From assembly GCA_035548835.1 (NCBI GenBank), contig DASZSB010000176.1, positions 1 to 31,540 on the forward strand: a stretch of DNA of 31,540 nt, in the 5' to 3' direction. The notes under the pieces were generated by a model. That model was not told where the DNA came from. It worked only from the letters and a program-made list of their open reading frames with translations, and did no database searches. The stretch is from FEN-1219 sp035548835. GTDB lineage: Bacteria > Pseudomonadota > Gammaproteobacteria > Steroidobacterales > Rariloculaceae. This document shows, one piece after another, positions 15,844-24,507 of the stretch. The position numbers and the translations under genes were made by a program. The stretch's first letter is position 1. Every line of letters starts with the position of its first letter.

Positions 15844-16566
15844 GTGCACGCATTCTGGGGTGAGTTTCTCGGCACGCTGACGCTGATCCTGCTCGGCAAC
15901 GGCGTCGTGGCCTGCGTATCGCTGAAAGGCTCCTACGGCGAGGGCGGCGGGTGGATCGTGGTCACCGCCGGCTGGGGGCTGGCCGTGCTGTGCGCCGTGC
16001 TCGTCGCGCTGGCGGTCGGCAGCAACGCGCACCTGAATCCGGCCGTGACGATCGGGGTCAGCGTCGTCAGGGGCCACTGGGCCGATGCCGGCACCTACAT
16101 CACCGCTCAGCTGCTCGGTGCCGTCGTCGGTGCCACGCTCGTGTGGCTCCACTATCTGCCGCACTGGCGGCAGACCGCCGATCCGCTCGTCAAGCGCGCA
16201 TGCTTCTGCACGTCGCCGGCCGTGCGCAGTCCGCGCGCGAATCTGCTCTCGGAGATCATCGGTACTTTCGTGCTCGTGTTCGTCGCGGCGGCCATCTCCT
16301 CGGACAACCTCTCGCCCACGGGGCTCGCGCCCGGCTTCGGCCCGCTGCTCGTGGGCTTCCTCGTCTGGAGCATCGGCATGTCGCTCGGCGGGCCCACGGG
16401 GTATGCGATCAATCCCGCGCGCGACCTGGGACCGCGCCTCGCGCACGCGCTGCTGCCGATCGCGGGCAAGGGCAGCTCCGACTGGAGCTACGCGCCGGTG
16501 CCCATCGTCGGGCCACTCGTAGGCAGCGTGCTCGCGGGACTCGCGGTACGCGCGATCGGCATCTGA
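15844..16566 (+). CDS. glpF: Glycerol facilitator, MIP/aquaporin family
   Basis: 240-residue channel with six membrane helices. Both pore motifs are intact: HLNPAVT in the first half and INPARDLGPR in the second; the Asp after NPAR is the mark of glycerol-conducting members rather than water-only aquaporins. Start is GTG at 15844, with GGGGAG nine bases upstream; the ATG at 15837 is out of frame. The order glpK-glpF is the reverse of the usual glpF-glpK. The two genes are 16 bases apart, and the next gene follows its stop by 11 bases, so the operon continues into the shikimate dehydrogenase gene. Confidence 0.94.
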   Translation: MHAFWGEFLGTLTLILLGNGVVACVSLKGSYGEGGGWIVVTAGWGLAVLCAVLVALAVGSNAHLNPAVTIGVSVVRGHWADAGTYITAQLLGAVVGATLVWLHYLPHWRQTADPLVKRACFCTSPAVRSPRANLLSEIIGTFVLVFVAAAISSDNLSPTGLAPGFGPLLVGFLVWSIGMSLGGPTGYAINPARDLGPRLAHALLPIAGKGSSDWSYAPVPIVGPLVGSVLAGLAVRAIGI

Positions 16567-16577
16567 AGTGCGGTGAC

Positions 16578-17456
16578 ATGAGTGCCGAGTCCAGCCGGCC
16601 GGAATCTGCGCCGACGCCGTTGCTGCTCGGCCTGATCGGCTCGGGCATCCAGGCGTCGCGCACGCCGTCGATGCACGAGCGCGAGGCGCGCGCGCATGGC
16701 CTCTCGTGCACCTATCGGCTGCTCGATCTCGACGTGCTGGGCCACGGCGCCGAGTTCCTGCCGACGCTGCTGCGGGCCGCGGAGCGAGCCGGCTTCGCGG
16801 GGCTGAACGTCACGCATCCGTGCAAGCAGTCCGTGATTCCGCAGCTCACGGCGCTCGATGACGACGCGCGCGCGATCGGCGCGGTGAACACCGTGGTGCT
16901 GCGCGCCGGAACGCGCACGGGTTACAACACCGACTGGAGCGCGTTCCGGGCGAGCATTCAGCACGGGCTGCCGGACGCGGCGCTGCGCCGCGTCGTGCAG
17001 CTCGGCGCGGGCGGGGCGGGCGCGGCGACGGCGTACGCGATCCTCGCACTCGGCGCGCAGCGCCTCGAGATCGTGGACACCGAGCCCGCGCGCGCGGCCG
17101 CGCTGGCCCAGCGGCTCGCAGTGCGCTTTCCGGGGCGCGTGCTCGCGGCCGAGGCGTCGCGTGCCGCGCTCGCCAGCGCCGACGGCCTGATCCACGCCAC
17201 GCCGGTCGGCATGGCCGCGCATCCCGGCGTGGCGTTGCCGGCCGAGTGGCTGCACGAGCGGCTCTGGGTCGCGGAGGTCGTGTACTTTCCGCTCGAGACG
17301 CAGCTGTTGAAGGCGGCGCGAGCACGCGGCTGCCGCACGCTCGACGGCGCCGGCATGGCCGTGTGGCAGGCGGTGGAGGCGTTCCGCTTGTTCACGGGGC
17401 TTGCCGCCAATCCCGAGCGCATGCGGAGGTTCTTCGACGAGGCCGGCACGCGATGA
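16578..17456 (+). CDS. Shikimate / quinate dehydrogenase (AroE superfamily)
   Basis: 292-residue cytoplasmic NAD(P)-dependent dehydrogenase. Substrate-domain features: GSGIQASRTPSMHEREA, and GLNVTHPCKQSVIPQL, whose Lys is the catalytic residue; AIGAVNTVV and GYNTDWSAF, whose Asp binds substrate. The cofactor domain has a glycine-rich loop QLGAGGAGAATAYAI followed by LEIVDTEPARA; the Asp after the strand suggests NAD rather than NADP, an inference. The end DGAGMAVWQAVEAFRLFTG is typical. The SRTPSMHE form differs from the SLSP of biosynthetic AroE, which together with the carrier gene immediately downstream (ATGA overlap) favours a catabolic quinate/shikimate role over aromatic biosynthesis. 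It follows glpF by 11 bases. Confidence 0.88.
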   Translation: MSAESSRPESAPTPLLLGLIGSGIQASRTPSMHEREARAHGLSCTYRLLDLDVLGHGAEFLPTLLRAAERAGFAGLNVTHPCKQSVIPQLTALDDDARAIGAVNTVVLRAGTRTGYNTDWSAFRASIQHGLPDAALRRVVQLGAGGAGAATAYAILALGAQRLEIVDTEPARAAALAQRLAVRFPGRVLAAEASRAALASADGLIHATPVGMAAHPGVALPAEWLHERLWVAEVVYFPLETQLLKAARARGCRTLDGAGMAVWQAVEAFRLFTGLAANPERMRRFFDEAGTR

Positions 17457-18706
17457 ACGTACATCCGCTGCTCAAACGCCGCTGGCTGATCGGCGTGCTG
17501 CTGTTCCTGGCGACCGTGCTGAACTACCTCGACCGGCAGGTGTTCAGCATCCTGGCGCCCGATCTGCAGCAGGACATCGGCTGGTCCGAGCTCGACTACA
17601 GCCGCATCGTCAATGCGTTCCAGCTGGCGTACGCGATCGCGTTGCTCGGCGTGGGCGGCGTGCTCGATCGCGTGGGCGCGAAGCTCGGTCTCGCGTGGTC
17701 CATGGTGCTCTGGTGCGCTGCGGCCGCGAGCCACGCGCTCGCGCGCACGCCGCTCGGCTTCGGCGTGGCGCGCTTCGCGCTCGGCGTGACGGAGGCCGCG
17801 AACTTTCCGGCGGGGCTCAAGGCCATCGCGGAGTGGTTTCCGGCGCAGGAGCGCGCGCTCGTCACGGGGCTCTTCAACAGCGGTGTGGCGCTCGGCATCG
17901 TGGTCGCGTCGATCGGCGTGCCGCTGCTCGCGGCCACGTTCGGCTGGCGCGCGACGTTCGTCGCGACGGCGGCGCTCGGTCTCTGCTGGCTGCCGTTCTG
18001 GCTGGCGCTGTACCGCGATGCGCCGCTGGTCGCGGCGCGTGCCGCCACGGCTGAGGCGCGCGAGCGCGCGCCGCGCTGGCGCGAGCTGCTGAAGTTCCGC
18101 CAGACGTGGGCCTATGCGCTCACGAAGTCGCTCGGCGATCCGATCTGGTGGTTCTATCTCTTCTGGCTGCCGAAGTATCTCGCGGCGGAATTCGACGTGC
18201 GCGGCACGGCCGTGATCCCGTATCTCACGGCCGTGTATGTCGCGGCCGACGTGGGCTGCCTCGGGGCCGGCTGGCTGTCGTCGGCGCTCGTGAAGCGCGG
18301 CGTGGGATTGAACGTCGCGCGCAAGGGCACGATGGCGCTGCTCGCATGCATCATGACGCCAGCCGTGATCGTCGCCGGCACGCTCGATGACCCGCGCCTC
18401 GCGATCGCGCTGATCGCCGTGGCGTGCGGTGCGCATCAGGCGTGGTCGACGATGGTGTTCACGCTGGCGACGGATCTGTTTCCGAGCCGAATGATCGGCT
18501 CCGTCTCGGGTTTCGGCGGCTTCCTGGCCGGCATCGTGAGCATCGTGGCGGCGGAGTCGATCGGCCGCGTGCTCGACGCCGACGCGACCTTCTATACGCC
18601 GATCTTCGTCGCGGCCGGCCTGATCTACCCGCTCGCGCTCGGCGTGCTGCACCTGCTCAGTCCGCGCATGGAGCCGGTGCAGTCGTCCGGTTCCGAATCC
18701 CGTTGA
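17453..18706 (+). CDS. MFS transporter, anion:cation symporter (ACS)-like
   Basis: 417 residues with 12 predicted membrane helices and a cytoplasmic loop near the middle (ARAATAEARERAPRWRELLK). Family features: LNYLDRQVFSILAPDL in helix 1, GGVLDRVGAKLGLAWSM as the loop 2-3 motif, FALGVTEAANFPAGLKAIAE and GLFNSGVALGIVVASIGVPL, as in the ACS branch that carries hexuronates, phthalates and other organic anions. The start overlaps the dehydrogenase stop by ATGA, so the two are translationally coupled and the carrier probably imports the dehydrogenase substrate or a precursor (quinate, shikimate or a sugar acid). The exact substrate is inferred only from this context. Confidence 0.9.
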   Translation: MNVHPLLKRRWLIGVLLFLATVLNYLDRQVFSILAPDLQQDIGWSELDYSRIVNAFQLAYAIALLGVGGVLDRVGAKLGLAWSMVLWCAAAASHALARTPLGFGVARFALGVTEAANFPAGLKAIAEWFPAQERALVTGLFNSGVALGIVVASIGVPLLAATFGWRATFVATAALGLCWLPFWLALYRDAPLVAARAATAEARERAPRWRELLKFRQTWAYALTKSLGDPIWWFYLFWLPKYLAAEFDVRGTAVIPYLTAVYVAADVGCLGAGWLSSALVKRGVGLNVARKGTMALLACIMTPAVIVAGTLDDPRLAIALIAVACGAHQAWSTMVFTLATDLFPSRMIGSVSGFGGFLAGIVSIVAAESIGRVLDADATFYTPIFVAAGLIYPLALGVLHLLSPRMEPVQSSGSESR

Positions 18707-18710
18707 CGCC

Positions 18711-18863
18711 CCCCGGCGGCGCAGGGCGCTCGCGGACTGGCACGTCGACGACATGTGGGGCGTGTATCCGCGGCCGCACGAGGCGATCGGCTACGGCCGC
18801 CCCCACGGTGACGGCGAGCGGCTCGCCGCCGTGCATCCCGCGGACCTGCAGTTCGTGGTGTAG
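18711..18863 (+). pseudogene. Possible C-terminal remnant of an unidentified gene
   Basis: Directly after the MFS stop, one frame reads ALADWHVDDMWGVYPRPHEA then IGYGRPHGDGERLAAVHPAD and LQFVV before TAG at 18861. It has a coding look (aromatic-rich, Gly/Pro turns, a clean stop) but no credible start: the only ATG (18753) would give 36 residues and has no ribosome site. It looks like the tail of a protein whose body has been lost. I could not identify the parent family. It could also be chance reading in GC-rich DNA. Confidence 0.35.
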
Positions 18864-18873
18864 GGGTGGCGTC

Positions 18874-19689
18874 CTACTTGGAGAAACTGATGATCAGGGA
18901 CTGATCGCGACTGGTCGTGGCCCCGTACAGCGATAGAAGATTGCCGATGCCGCCCCGCGGGTCGTCGGTGAGCGTGGCAAGGCCGGCGACGGAGATCTCG
19001 GGCGCGCCATTGCACGGCGCGATCCGCAGCGACCAGCGGTAGATGTTCAGCGTCGCGTCGAAGACAGCGATCGTGCCAGCACCGTTGCAGCCTGCGCTCG
19101 TCGCCAAGGTCAGTTGATCGCCACTGGCGGTCAGCACCGCATCGAAGGCGGTCCCCGGCGGTGGCGGTGGATACGTGCCGTAGACGCCTGCGACGGCCGC
19201 CAGCGAGGCGCCGCGCGCAGTGTTGCCATCGTAGGTCAATACGAACGAAGCGGCCTCCCCGCCACCGGAATAGGCGCCGGTCAGTGATACCCGCTCCACG
19301 ACTTTGCCGTCGACGACGGTGATAGGGTCGCTGGTCTGGCCGTTTGGCAGCAATGCTTCCCCGGGTCGTACGAACACCGTCCCGGTCGCATTGAACTCGC
19401 TGGACGTAGTATCGCTGGTGCCAAACAGAAACCGGCCGTTCCCGCCGCTGCTCGCGACTACGCCGGCGAATTGACCGTCGGGTGCGACGACGGCGTTGAA
19501 TGCGCGTGACTTGCCGTCCGTCGGCGTGAACGTGCCCTGCCAAAGACCGGTGGGGTTTGCGTCGCCGCCGGAGACCGGCGTGGCAGGACCGCCTGCGTTG
19601 CTGCCGCCACTCCCGCCGCAGCCCGCGAGGATAGCCAGCGACAGGCTCGCCAAGAGCCATGCGCCGAGGGCTTTCTGGAGGATCGACAT
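18874..19689 (-). CDS. Hypothetical secreted lipoprotein
   Basis: 271 residues. Signal peptide with lipobox LAGC (Cys23) followed by GGSGGSNAGG, so a lipid-anchored envelope protein is predicted. The mature part is rich in Gly, Ser and Thr with beta-strand-like repeats (GLWQGTFTPTDGKSRAFNAV, APDGQFAGVVASSGGNGRFL, FGTSDTTSSEFNATG, AFDAVLTASGDQLTLATSAG) and two Cys later (GCNGAG, APCNGAP). I recognise no named domain. A GAGGA ribosome site lies about 10 bases before the ATG, and a good sigma-70 promoter is upstream. It looks less GC-rich than its neighbours, which may mean weak constraint or acquisition. Divergent from the aminotransferase gene. Confidence 0.8.
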   Translation of the reverse strand: MSILQKALGAWLLASLSLAILAGCGGSGGSNAGGPATPVSGGDANPTGLWQGTFTPTDGKSRAFNAVVAPDGQFAGVVASSGGNGRFLFGTSDTTSSEFNATGTVFVRPGEALLPNGQTSDPITVVDGKVVERVSLTGAYSGGGEAASFVLTYDGNTARGASLAAVAGVYGTYPPPPPGTAFDAVLTASGDQLTLATSAGCNGAGTIAVFDATLNIYRWSLRIAPCNGAPEISVAGLATLTDDPRGGIGNLLSLYGATTSRDQSLIISFSK

Positions 19690-19737
19690 GGCTGCTGTCC
19701 TCGCTATTCCTTGTTGAGCGGCGCTGCTTCTGGCTCT

Positions 19738-19765
19738 AATCTAGCCCTACCGCCCGCGCTGTCAA
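19738..19765 (-). promoter_or_regulatory. Sigma-70 type promoter of the lipoprotein gene
   Basis: On the minus strand TTGACA (19765-19760) is a perfect -35, followed after 16 bases by TAGATT (19743-19738), matching the -10 at four of six bases. Transcription would begin near 19731, about 40 bases before the ATG at 19689. Confidence 0.6.
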
Positions 19766-19834
19766 CGAACGATCGGCCGTCGGCCAAGGTCGAGGCAGGC
19801 GAGCGGGTGCGACCTAAAAAACCTGGACACACCG

Positions 19835-21010
19835 ATGACCTACGCGAGCGGACGACATTTCCTGCAGATCCCCGGCCCGACGAACGTGCCCGACCGGGTG
19901 TTACGCGCGATGGCCCGCCCGACGATCGACCACCGTGGACCTGAGTTCGCGGTACTGGGCCGGGAGGTTCTGTCGGAGCTCAAACCGATCTTCAAGACGG
20001 CGTCGCACGTGATCATCTACCCGGCGTCCGGCACCGGGGCCTGGGAAGCGGCGCTCGTGAATACGCTGTCGCCCGGCGACCACGTCCTGATGTGCGAAAC
20101 GGGCTGGTTCGCCACGTTGTGGCAGCAGATGGCGACGAAGCTCGGGCTGAGTACCGAGCTGCTTCCCACCGACTGGCGTCGCGGTGCCGATCCGGCCGCC
20201 ATCGAGGCCCGCCTCGCCGAGGACCGGCAGCACGCCATCAAGGCCGTGTGCGTCGTCCACAACGAGACGTCCACCGGCGTGGCGAGCCGCATCGGCGAGA
20301 TCCGCAAGGCCATCGATGCCGCCGGCCACCCGGCGTTGCTGCTGGTCGACACCATCTCCTCGCTGGGCTCGATCGACTTCCGCATGGACGAGTGGGGCGT
20401 GGACGTCACGGTGGCCGGCTCGCAGAAGGGGCTGATGCTGCCGCCGGGGCTGTCGTTCAACGCGGTCTCGGCCAAGGCGCTGGCGGCCAGCAAGACCGCG
20501 AAGCTGCCGCGCGCGTTCTGGGGCTGGGACGAGATGCTCTCCGCCAACAAGAACGGCTACTTCCCGTACACGCCGGCCACGAACCTGCTGTACGGCCTGC
20601 GCGAGGCCATCGCCATGCTGAACGAGGAAGGGCTCGAGCAGGTGTTCGCGCGCCACACGCGGCACGCCGAGGCCACGCGCCGGGCCGTGGCCGCATGGGA
20701 GCTCGAGGTGCTGTGCGCGAACCCCGCCGAGTACAGCAGCTCGCTGACGGCCGTGCTCGTGCCCGACGGACATAACGCCGACAAGCTTCGCCACGTGATC
20801 CTCGAGGCGTTCGACATGTCGCTCGGCACGGGTCTCGGCAGGCTCGCGGGTCGCGTGTTCCGGATCGGACATCTCGGCCACTTCAACGATCTGACGCTGG
20901 CCGGAACTCTGGCCGGTGTCGAGATGGGCCTGGCGCTGGCGGGCGTTCCGCACCGGCGCGGCGGCACGCAGGCGGCGCTCGATTTCCTCTGCACGTCCGT
21001 GACCGGCTGA
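19835..21010 (+). CDS. sgaA: Serine-glyoxylate aminotransferase
   Basis: 391-residue PLP enzyme of fold type I, class V. It moves the amino group of serine to glyoxylate, giving hydroxypyruvate and glycine, in the serine-cycle or photorespiratory-type glyoxylate metabolism. Seen: FLQIPGPTNVPDRVLRAMAR and TIDHRGPEF at the N-terminus, YPASGTGAWEAALVNTLSPG for the PLP phosphate, VHNETSTGVASRI, VDTISSLGSIDFRMDEWGVD, and the Schiff-base lysine K198 in VAGSQKGLMLPPGLSF. The substrate-side segments YFPYTPATNLLYGLREA and GLGRLAGRVFRIGHLGHFND are typical of SGA rather than alanine-glyoxylate enzymes. No other serine-cycle gene is nearby. A weak possible hairpin follows the stop (21016-21031). Confidence 0.93.
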   Translation: MTYASGRHFLQIPGPTNVPDRVLRAMARPTIDHRGPEFAVLGREVLSELKPIFKTASHVIIYPASGTGAWEAALVNTLSPGDHVLMCETGWFATLWQQMATKLGLSTELLPTDWRRGADPAAIEARLAEDRQHAIKAVCVVHNETSTGVASRIGEIRKAIDAAGHPALLLVDTISSLGSIDFRMDEWGVDVTVAGSQKGLMLPPGLSFNAVSAKALAASKTAKLPRAFWGWDEMLSANKNGYFPYTPATNLLYGLREAIAMLNEEGLEQVFARHTRHAEATRRAVAAWELEVLCANPAEYSSSLTAVLVPDGHNADKLRHVILEAFDMSLGTGLGRLAGRVFRIGHLGHFNDLTLAGTLAGVEMGLALAGVPHRRGGTQAALDFLCTSVTG

Positions 21011-21116
21011 GGGCGGCGTCGACGGCGACGCGCCGGGGTTGCGGGAACTACTACCCCGACAGCTTTCTTATGGCCCGGGCATTTCGCGGGCCCCTTCTGC
21101 CCGGTATCGTTACCGC

Positions 21117-22043
21117 ATGGGGAGTGTCTTCACGCGCCGCCGGTTCCTGGCTGCCGCGTCGGCCGTCGCGTTCGTCGGCGTGGCCGGCCGCAGTGCGCGC
21201 GCCCAGTCGGGTGGCATCGAGCTCACGGATCTCGGCCACGACCTCGTGCTGCTGCAGGGGGCGGGTGCCAACGTGGTGGCGCTCGGGACGTCCGACGGCC
21301 TGCTGCTGGTCGACGGCGGTCTGGCGCAGCATGCGCCGGCCGTGACCGCGGCGCTGAACCAGCGCTGGCCCGGCCGCAAAGTCGCGGTGCTGTTCAACAC
21401 CAACTGGCGCGACGAGCACGTCGGCTCCAACGAGTCGGCACGCGCCGCCGGGGCGAAGGTCTGCGCCCACGAGAACACGAAGCTCTGGCTCGGCGGCGAT
21501 TTCGACGTCGAGTGGGAAGGCCGGCACTACGCGCCGCGGCCGGCGAAGGCGCTGCCCAACAGCACGTTCTACGTCTCGGGCGGCCTCGAGCTCGGCGGGC
21601 GGCGCATCGAGTACTGGTATCTGCCGCGCGCGCACACGGATGGCGACGTGGCCGTGTTCTTCCCGGACGCGAACGTGCTCGTCGCGAGCGATCTGCTGTC
21701 GGTCGGTCGCTATCCCGTGCCGGACTATGCCACGGGCGGGTGGATCGGCGGCATGCTGGCGGCGTCGAAGTCGCTGCTCGAGAAGACCGACGCGGCCACG
21801 CGGATCGTGCCTGCGGTGGGCGCCGTGGCCGGCCGGCCCGAGCTCGCCGCGCAGCAAGAGCTGTGCGCGGCGGTGCGCGACAAGGCGGCCGAGGCATTCC
21901 GCTCCGGCATGAGCCTCAAGGATTTCACGGCGTCGAAGCCCACGGCGGCCTTCGACGCGAAATGGGGCGATCCCGCGTTGTTCCTGCGGCTCGTCTACAA
22001 GGGCGGGTTCGCGCATCTGCGCGAGCTCGGTGGCGTGATCTAG
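21117..22043 (+). CDS. Tat-exported MBL-fold protein with degenerate metal site (probable pseudo-enzyme)
   Basis: 308 residues from ATG 21117. The N-terminus has a twin-arginine motif (FTRRRFLAAAS) and a cleavage region near SARAQSG, so it should be exported folded. The fold matches metallo-beta-lactamases: GANVVALGTSDGLLLVDGG, FNTNWRDEHVGSNE, PRAHTDGDVAVFF, VASDLLSVGRYPVPDY. However, the canonical HxHxDH is N96-W-R98-D-E100-H101, and the last ligand, His of PGHG, is V234 in PAVGAVAG. Only H101, H173 and D192 remain. The intact paralogue at 4670-5584 aligns well and shows the change clearly (VNTHVHGDHTGGNE, PGHGPVVG). Metal hydrolysis of the usual kind is therefore doubtful; a binding role or another metal is possible. 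First gene of a tight operon with the DUF1592 gene 25 bases later. Confidence 0.82.
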   Translation: MGSVFTRRRFLAAASAVAFVGVAGRSARAQSGGIELTDLGHDLVLLQGAGANVVALGTSDGLLLVDGGLAQHAPAVTAALNQRWPGRKVAVLFNTNWRDEHVGSNESARAAGAKVCAHENTKLWLGGDFDVEWEGRHYAPRPAKALPNSTFYVSGGLELGGRRIEYWYLPRAHTDGDVAVFFPDANVLVASDLLSVGRYPVPDYATGGWIGGMLAASKSLLEKTDAATRIVPAVGAVAGRPELAAQQELCAAVRDKAAEAFRSGMSLKDFTASKPTAAFDAKWGDPALFLRLVYKGGFAHLRELGGVI

Positions 22044-22068
22044 GCCGCGGAGGGCTTGAGGCGAGGCG

Positions 22069-24495
22069 ATGCGTTCGACGGTATCGATGGTGTTGGGCGG
22101 CGCGCTCGTCGCGGTGGGCGCCGGGTACCTGTGGCATCTGCACGCGCCGCGAGCGAATCCCGCGCAGCAGTGGGCGCTGTTCGGCAAGTACTGCACCGAT
22201 TGCCACAATCGCGACGACTTCACGGCTGAGATCGCGTTCGACAAGATGACGCCGGAATCCATCGCGGCCGAGCCCGCGGTCTTCGAGGCCGCGGTGCGCA
22301 AGCTGCGCGGCGGCCAGATGCCGCCGCCGGGCGCGCAGCAGTTCGACGTGGGCACGCGGCGGCAGTGGATCGCGTGGCTCGAGCACACGCTGGACGACGC
22401 GGCCGCGAAGAAGCCCGTGCCCGGCCGCGTCGCGCTGCATCGGCTGAATCGCACCGAGTACGCGAACGCCATCGACGACCTGCTCGCGCTGAAGATCGAC
22501 GTCAAGGCGCTGCTGCCGAAGGACGACGAGAGCGATGGCTTCGACAACGTGGCGAACGTGCTGAAGGTGTCGCCGTCGTTCCTGGAGCAGTACATCGCGG
22601 CGGCGCGCGTGATCAGCGAGATGGCCGTGGGTGATCCACAGGCCAAGCGCGACAGCCGTGTCTACTACGCGAAGCCCGGCTCGAACCAGAACTACCACGT
22701 CGAGGGCATGCCGCTCGGCACGCGCGGCGGCATGCTCGTGGAGCATTTCTTTCCGGCCGACGGCCAGTACCAGTTCGATATCGGTGGTCTCGCGCGTGCG
22801 CGCTACGTGGAAGGGCTCGAGTACCGTCACAAGCTGATCCTCGCGATCGACGGCATCAAGGTGTTCGAGAACGAGATCGGCGGCCCCGAGGACGTGGCCG
22901 CCGTCGATCTGCGCCAGGCGGCGGCCGTCGCCGAGATCAACGGCCGGTTCGAGCGGATCAAGGTGCCCGTGACCGCGGGACCGCACACCGTGGCCGCCAC
23001 GTTCGTCGCGCGCACGATGTCGGAGTCCGACGCGGTGCTGCAGCCGTTCGTGCCCGGCGGCGGCGAGGTGGGCATCATCGAGGGTGAGGAAAGCCCGCTG
23101 AAAGTTCAGCGGCTCGAGATCAACGGGCCGTTCGATGCGAGCGGCGTGAGCGACACGCCGAGCCGCCAGCGCGTGTTCGTGTGCCACCCGAAGACACCGG
23201 CGGAAGAGCTGCCGTGCGCGCGCGAGATCGTGCAGCGGCTCACGCGCGCGGCGTTCCGCCGGCCCGTGACGGCCGAGGATCTGAAGACGCCGCTCGAGTT
23301 CTACGCCACGGCGCGGCAGACGGGCGGTTTCGAGCAGGGCATACGCGGTGCGCTGATGGTGATCCTGGCGAGCCCCGAGTTCCTGTACCGGTTCTCGGCG
23401 CCGCCGGCGGACACGGCGCCCGGTTCCACCTATGCCGTCGATGATCTGGGCATGGCGTCGCGCCTGTCGTTCTTCCTCTGGAGCAGCGTGCCCGACGAGG
23501 AGCTGCTCACCCTCGCCGGGCAGCACAAGCTGCGCGACCCGCAGGTCATCGAGGCGCAGGTCAGGCGCATGCTGGCCGATCCGCGCGCCGAGGCGCTCGT
23601 GACGAGCTTCGCGCAGCAGTGGCTGCACATCCGCAACGTGCGCGACATCGTGCCCGATCCGGTGCTCTACCCCGGCTACACGCCGAACCTGGGCGACGCG
23701 CTCGCGCGCGAGATCGAGCTCTTCGTCGGCAGCGTGTTCCTCGAGGACAGGAGCGTGCTCGATCTCCTGAACGGCAACTACACCTTCGTGAACGAGCCGC
23801 TCGCGCTGCACTACGGCATCGACGGCGTGCGCGGCGACAACTTCCGGCGCGTGGAGCTCAAGGACCCGAATCGCTGGGGCCTGTTCGGCAAGGGCGGCAT
23901 CCTGATGGCCACGTCGTACCCGAATCGCACGGCGCCCGTGCTGCGCGGCGCGTGGATCCTGGAGTCGATCACCGGCACGCCGCCGGCGTCGCCGCCGCCG
24001 AACGTGCCCGCCCTCGCGGAGAACCAGGACGGCGACAAGCCGCGGACCGTGCGCGAGCGGCTCGAGCAGCATCGGCAGAACCCGGCGTGCATCGGTTGCC
24101 ACGGCGTCATGGACCCGCTCGGGTTCGCGCTCGAGAATTTCGACGCGGTCGGCGCGTGGCGCGAGCTCGACCAGGAGACGGCCACGCGCATCGACGCGTC
24201 CGGTCAGCTCGGTGACGGCAGGAAGGTCAACGGGCCCGTCGCGCTGCGCGAGGCGCTGCTGACGGATCCGCCGCAGTTCGTCCAGACGCTGACGGTCAAG
24301 CTGCTCGCATACGCGCTCGGCCGCGGCGTCGAGTATTACGATATGCCGGTCGTGCGCCGGATCGTGCGCGACGCGAAGCGGCAGAACTACCGCTTCTCGG
24401 CGCTGCTGGCCGGCATCGCGACCAGCGAGCCGTTCCGTTTCAGCACCGCGCCGGCGGCCGAAAATGCGGTCGACACCCAGGCGGCGGCGAAGTAG
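22069..24495 (+). CDS. DUF1592-type cytochrome c domain protein (DUF1587/1595/1592/1588/1585 architecture)
   Basis: 808 residues. An N-terminal membrane anchor or signal (VSMVLGGALVAVGAGYLWHL) is followed by a haem c site C42-TD-C45-H46, then KLRGGQMPPPGAQQ, as in planctomycete-type cytochrome domains. The order after that fits the multi-DUF family: LHRLNRTEYANAIDDLLAL (DUF1587), a beta-rich middle, LTRAAFRRPVTAEDL (DUF1595), LVILASPEFLYRF-like and ASRLSFFLWSSVPDEELL (DUF1592), ILMATSYPNRTAPVLRGAWI with C674-IG-C677-H678 and GVMDPLGFALENFDAVGAWR (DUF1588), and LLAYALGRGVEYYDMP (DUF1585). Two CxxCH motifs are therefore present. The biochemical role of this family is not known to me; electron transfer outside the cytoplasm is inferred. 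The DUF1552 gene follows by 12 bases, a common pairing. Confidence 0.9.
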   Translation: MRSTVSMVLGGALVAVGAGYLWHLHAPRANPAQQWALFGKYCTDCHNRDDFTAEIAFDKMTPESIAAEPAVFEAAVRKLRGGQMPPPGAQQFDVGTRRQWIAWLEHTLDDAAAKKPVPGRVALHRLNRTEYANAIDDLLALKIDVKALLPKDDESDGFDNVANVLKVSPSFLEQYIAAARVISEMAVGDPQAKRDSRVYYAKPGSNQNYHVEGMPLGTRGGMLVEHFFPADGQYQFDIGGLARARYVEGLEYRHKLILAIDGIKVFENEIGGPEDVAAVDLRQAAAVAEINGRFERIKVPVTAGPHTVAATFVARTMSESDAVLQPFVPGGGEVGIIEGEESPLKVQRLEINGPFDASGVSDTPSRQRVFVCHPKTPAEELPCAREIVQRLTRAAFRRPVTAEDLKTPLEFYATARQTGGFEQGIRGALMVILASPEFLYRFSAPPADTAPGSTYAVDDLGMASRLSFFLWSSVPDEELLTLAGQHKLRDPQVIEAQVRRMLADPRAEALVTSFAQQWLHIRNVRDIVPDPVLYPGYTPNLGDALAREIELFVGSVFLEDRSVLDLLNGNYTFVNEPLALHYGIDGVRGDNFRRVELKDPNRWGLFGKGGILMATSYPNRTAPVLRGAWILESITGTPPASPPPNVPALAENQDGDKPRTVRERLEQHRQNPACIGCHGVMDPLGFALENFDAVGAWRELDQETATRIDASGQLGDGRKVNGPVALREALLTDPPQFVQTLTVKLLAYALGRGVEYYDMPVVRRIVRDAKRQNYRFSALLAGIATSEPFRFSTAPAAENAVDTQAAAK

Positions 24496-24507
24496 GGGAG
24501 AGACGCG

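Noticed and set aside
21016..21031. Hairpin GCGTCG / CGACGC after the aminotransferase stop as a terminator
   Set aside because: The stem is only six base pairs and no T-run follows; such stems are common by chance in GC-rich DNA.
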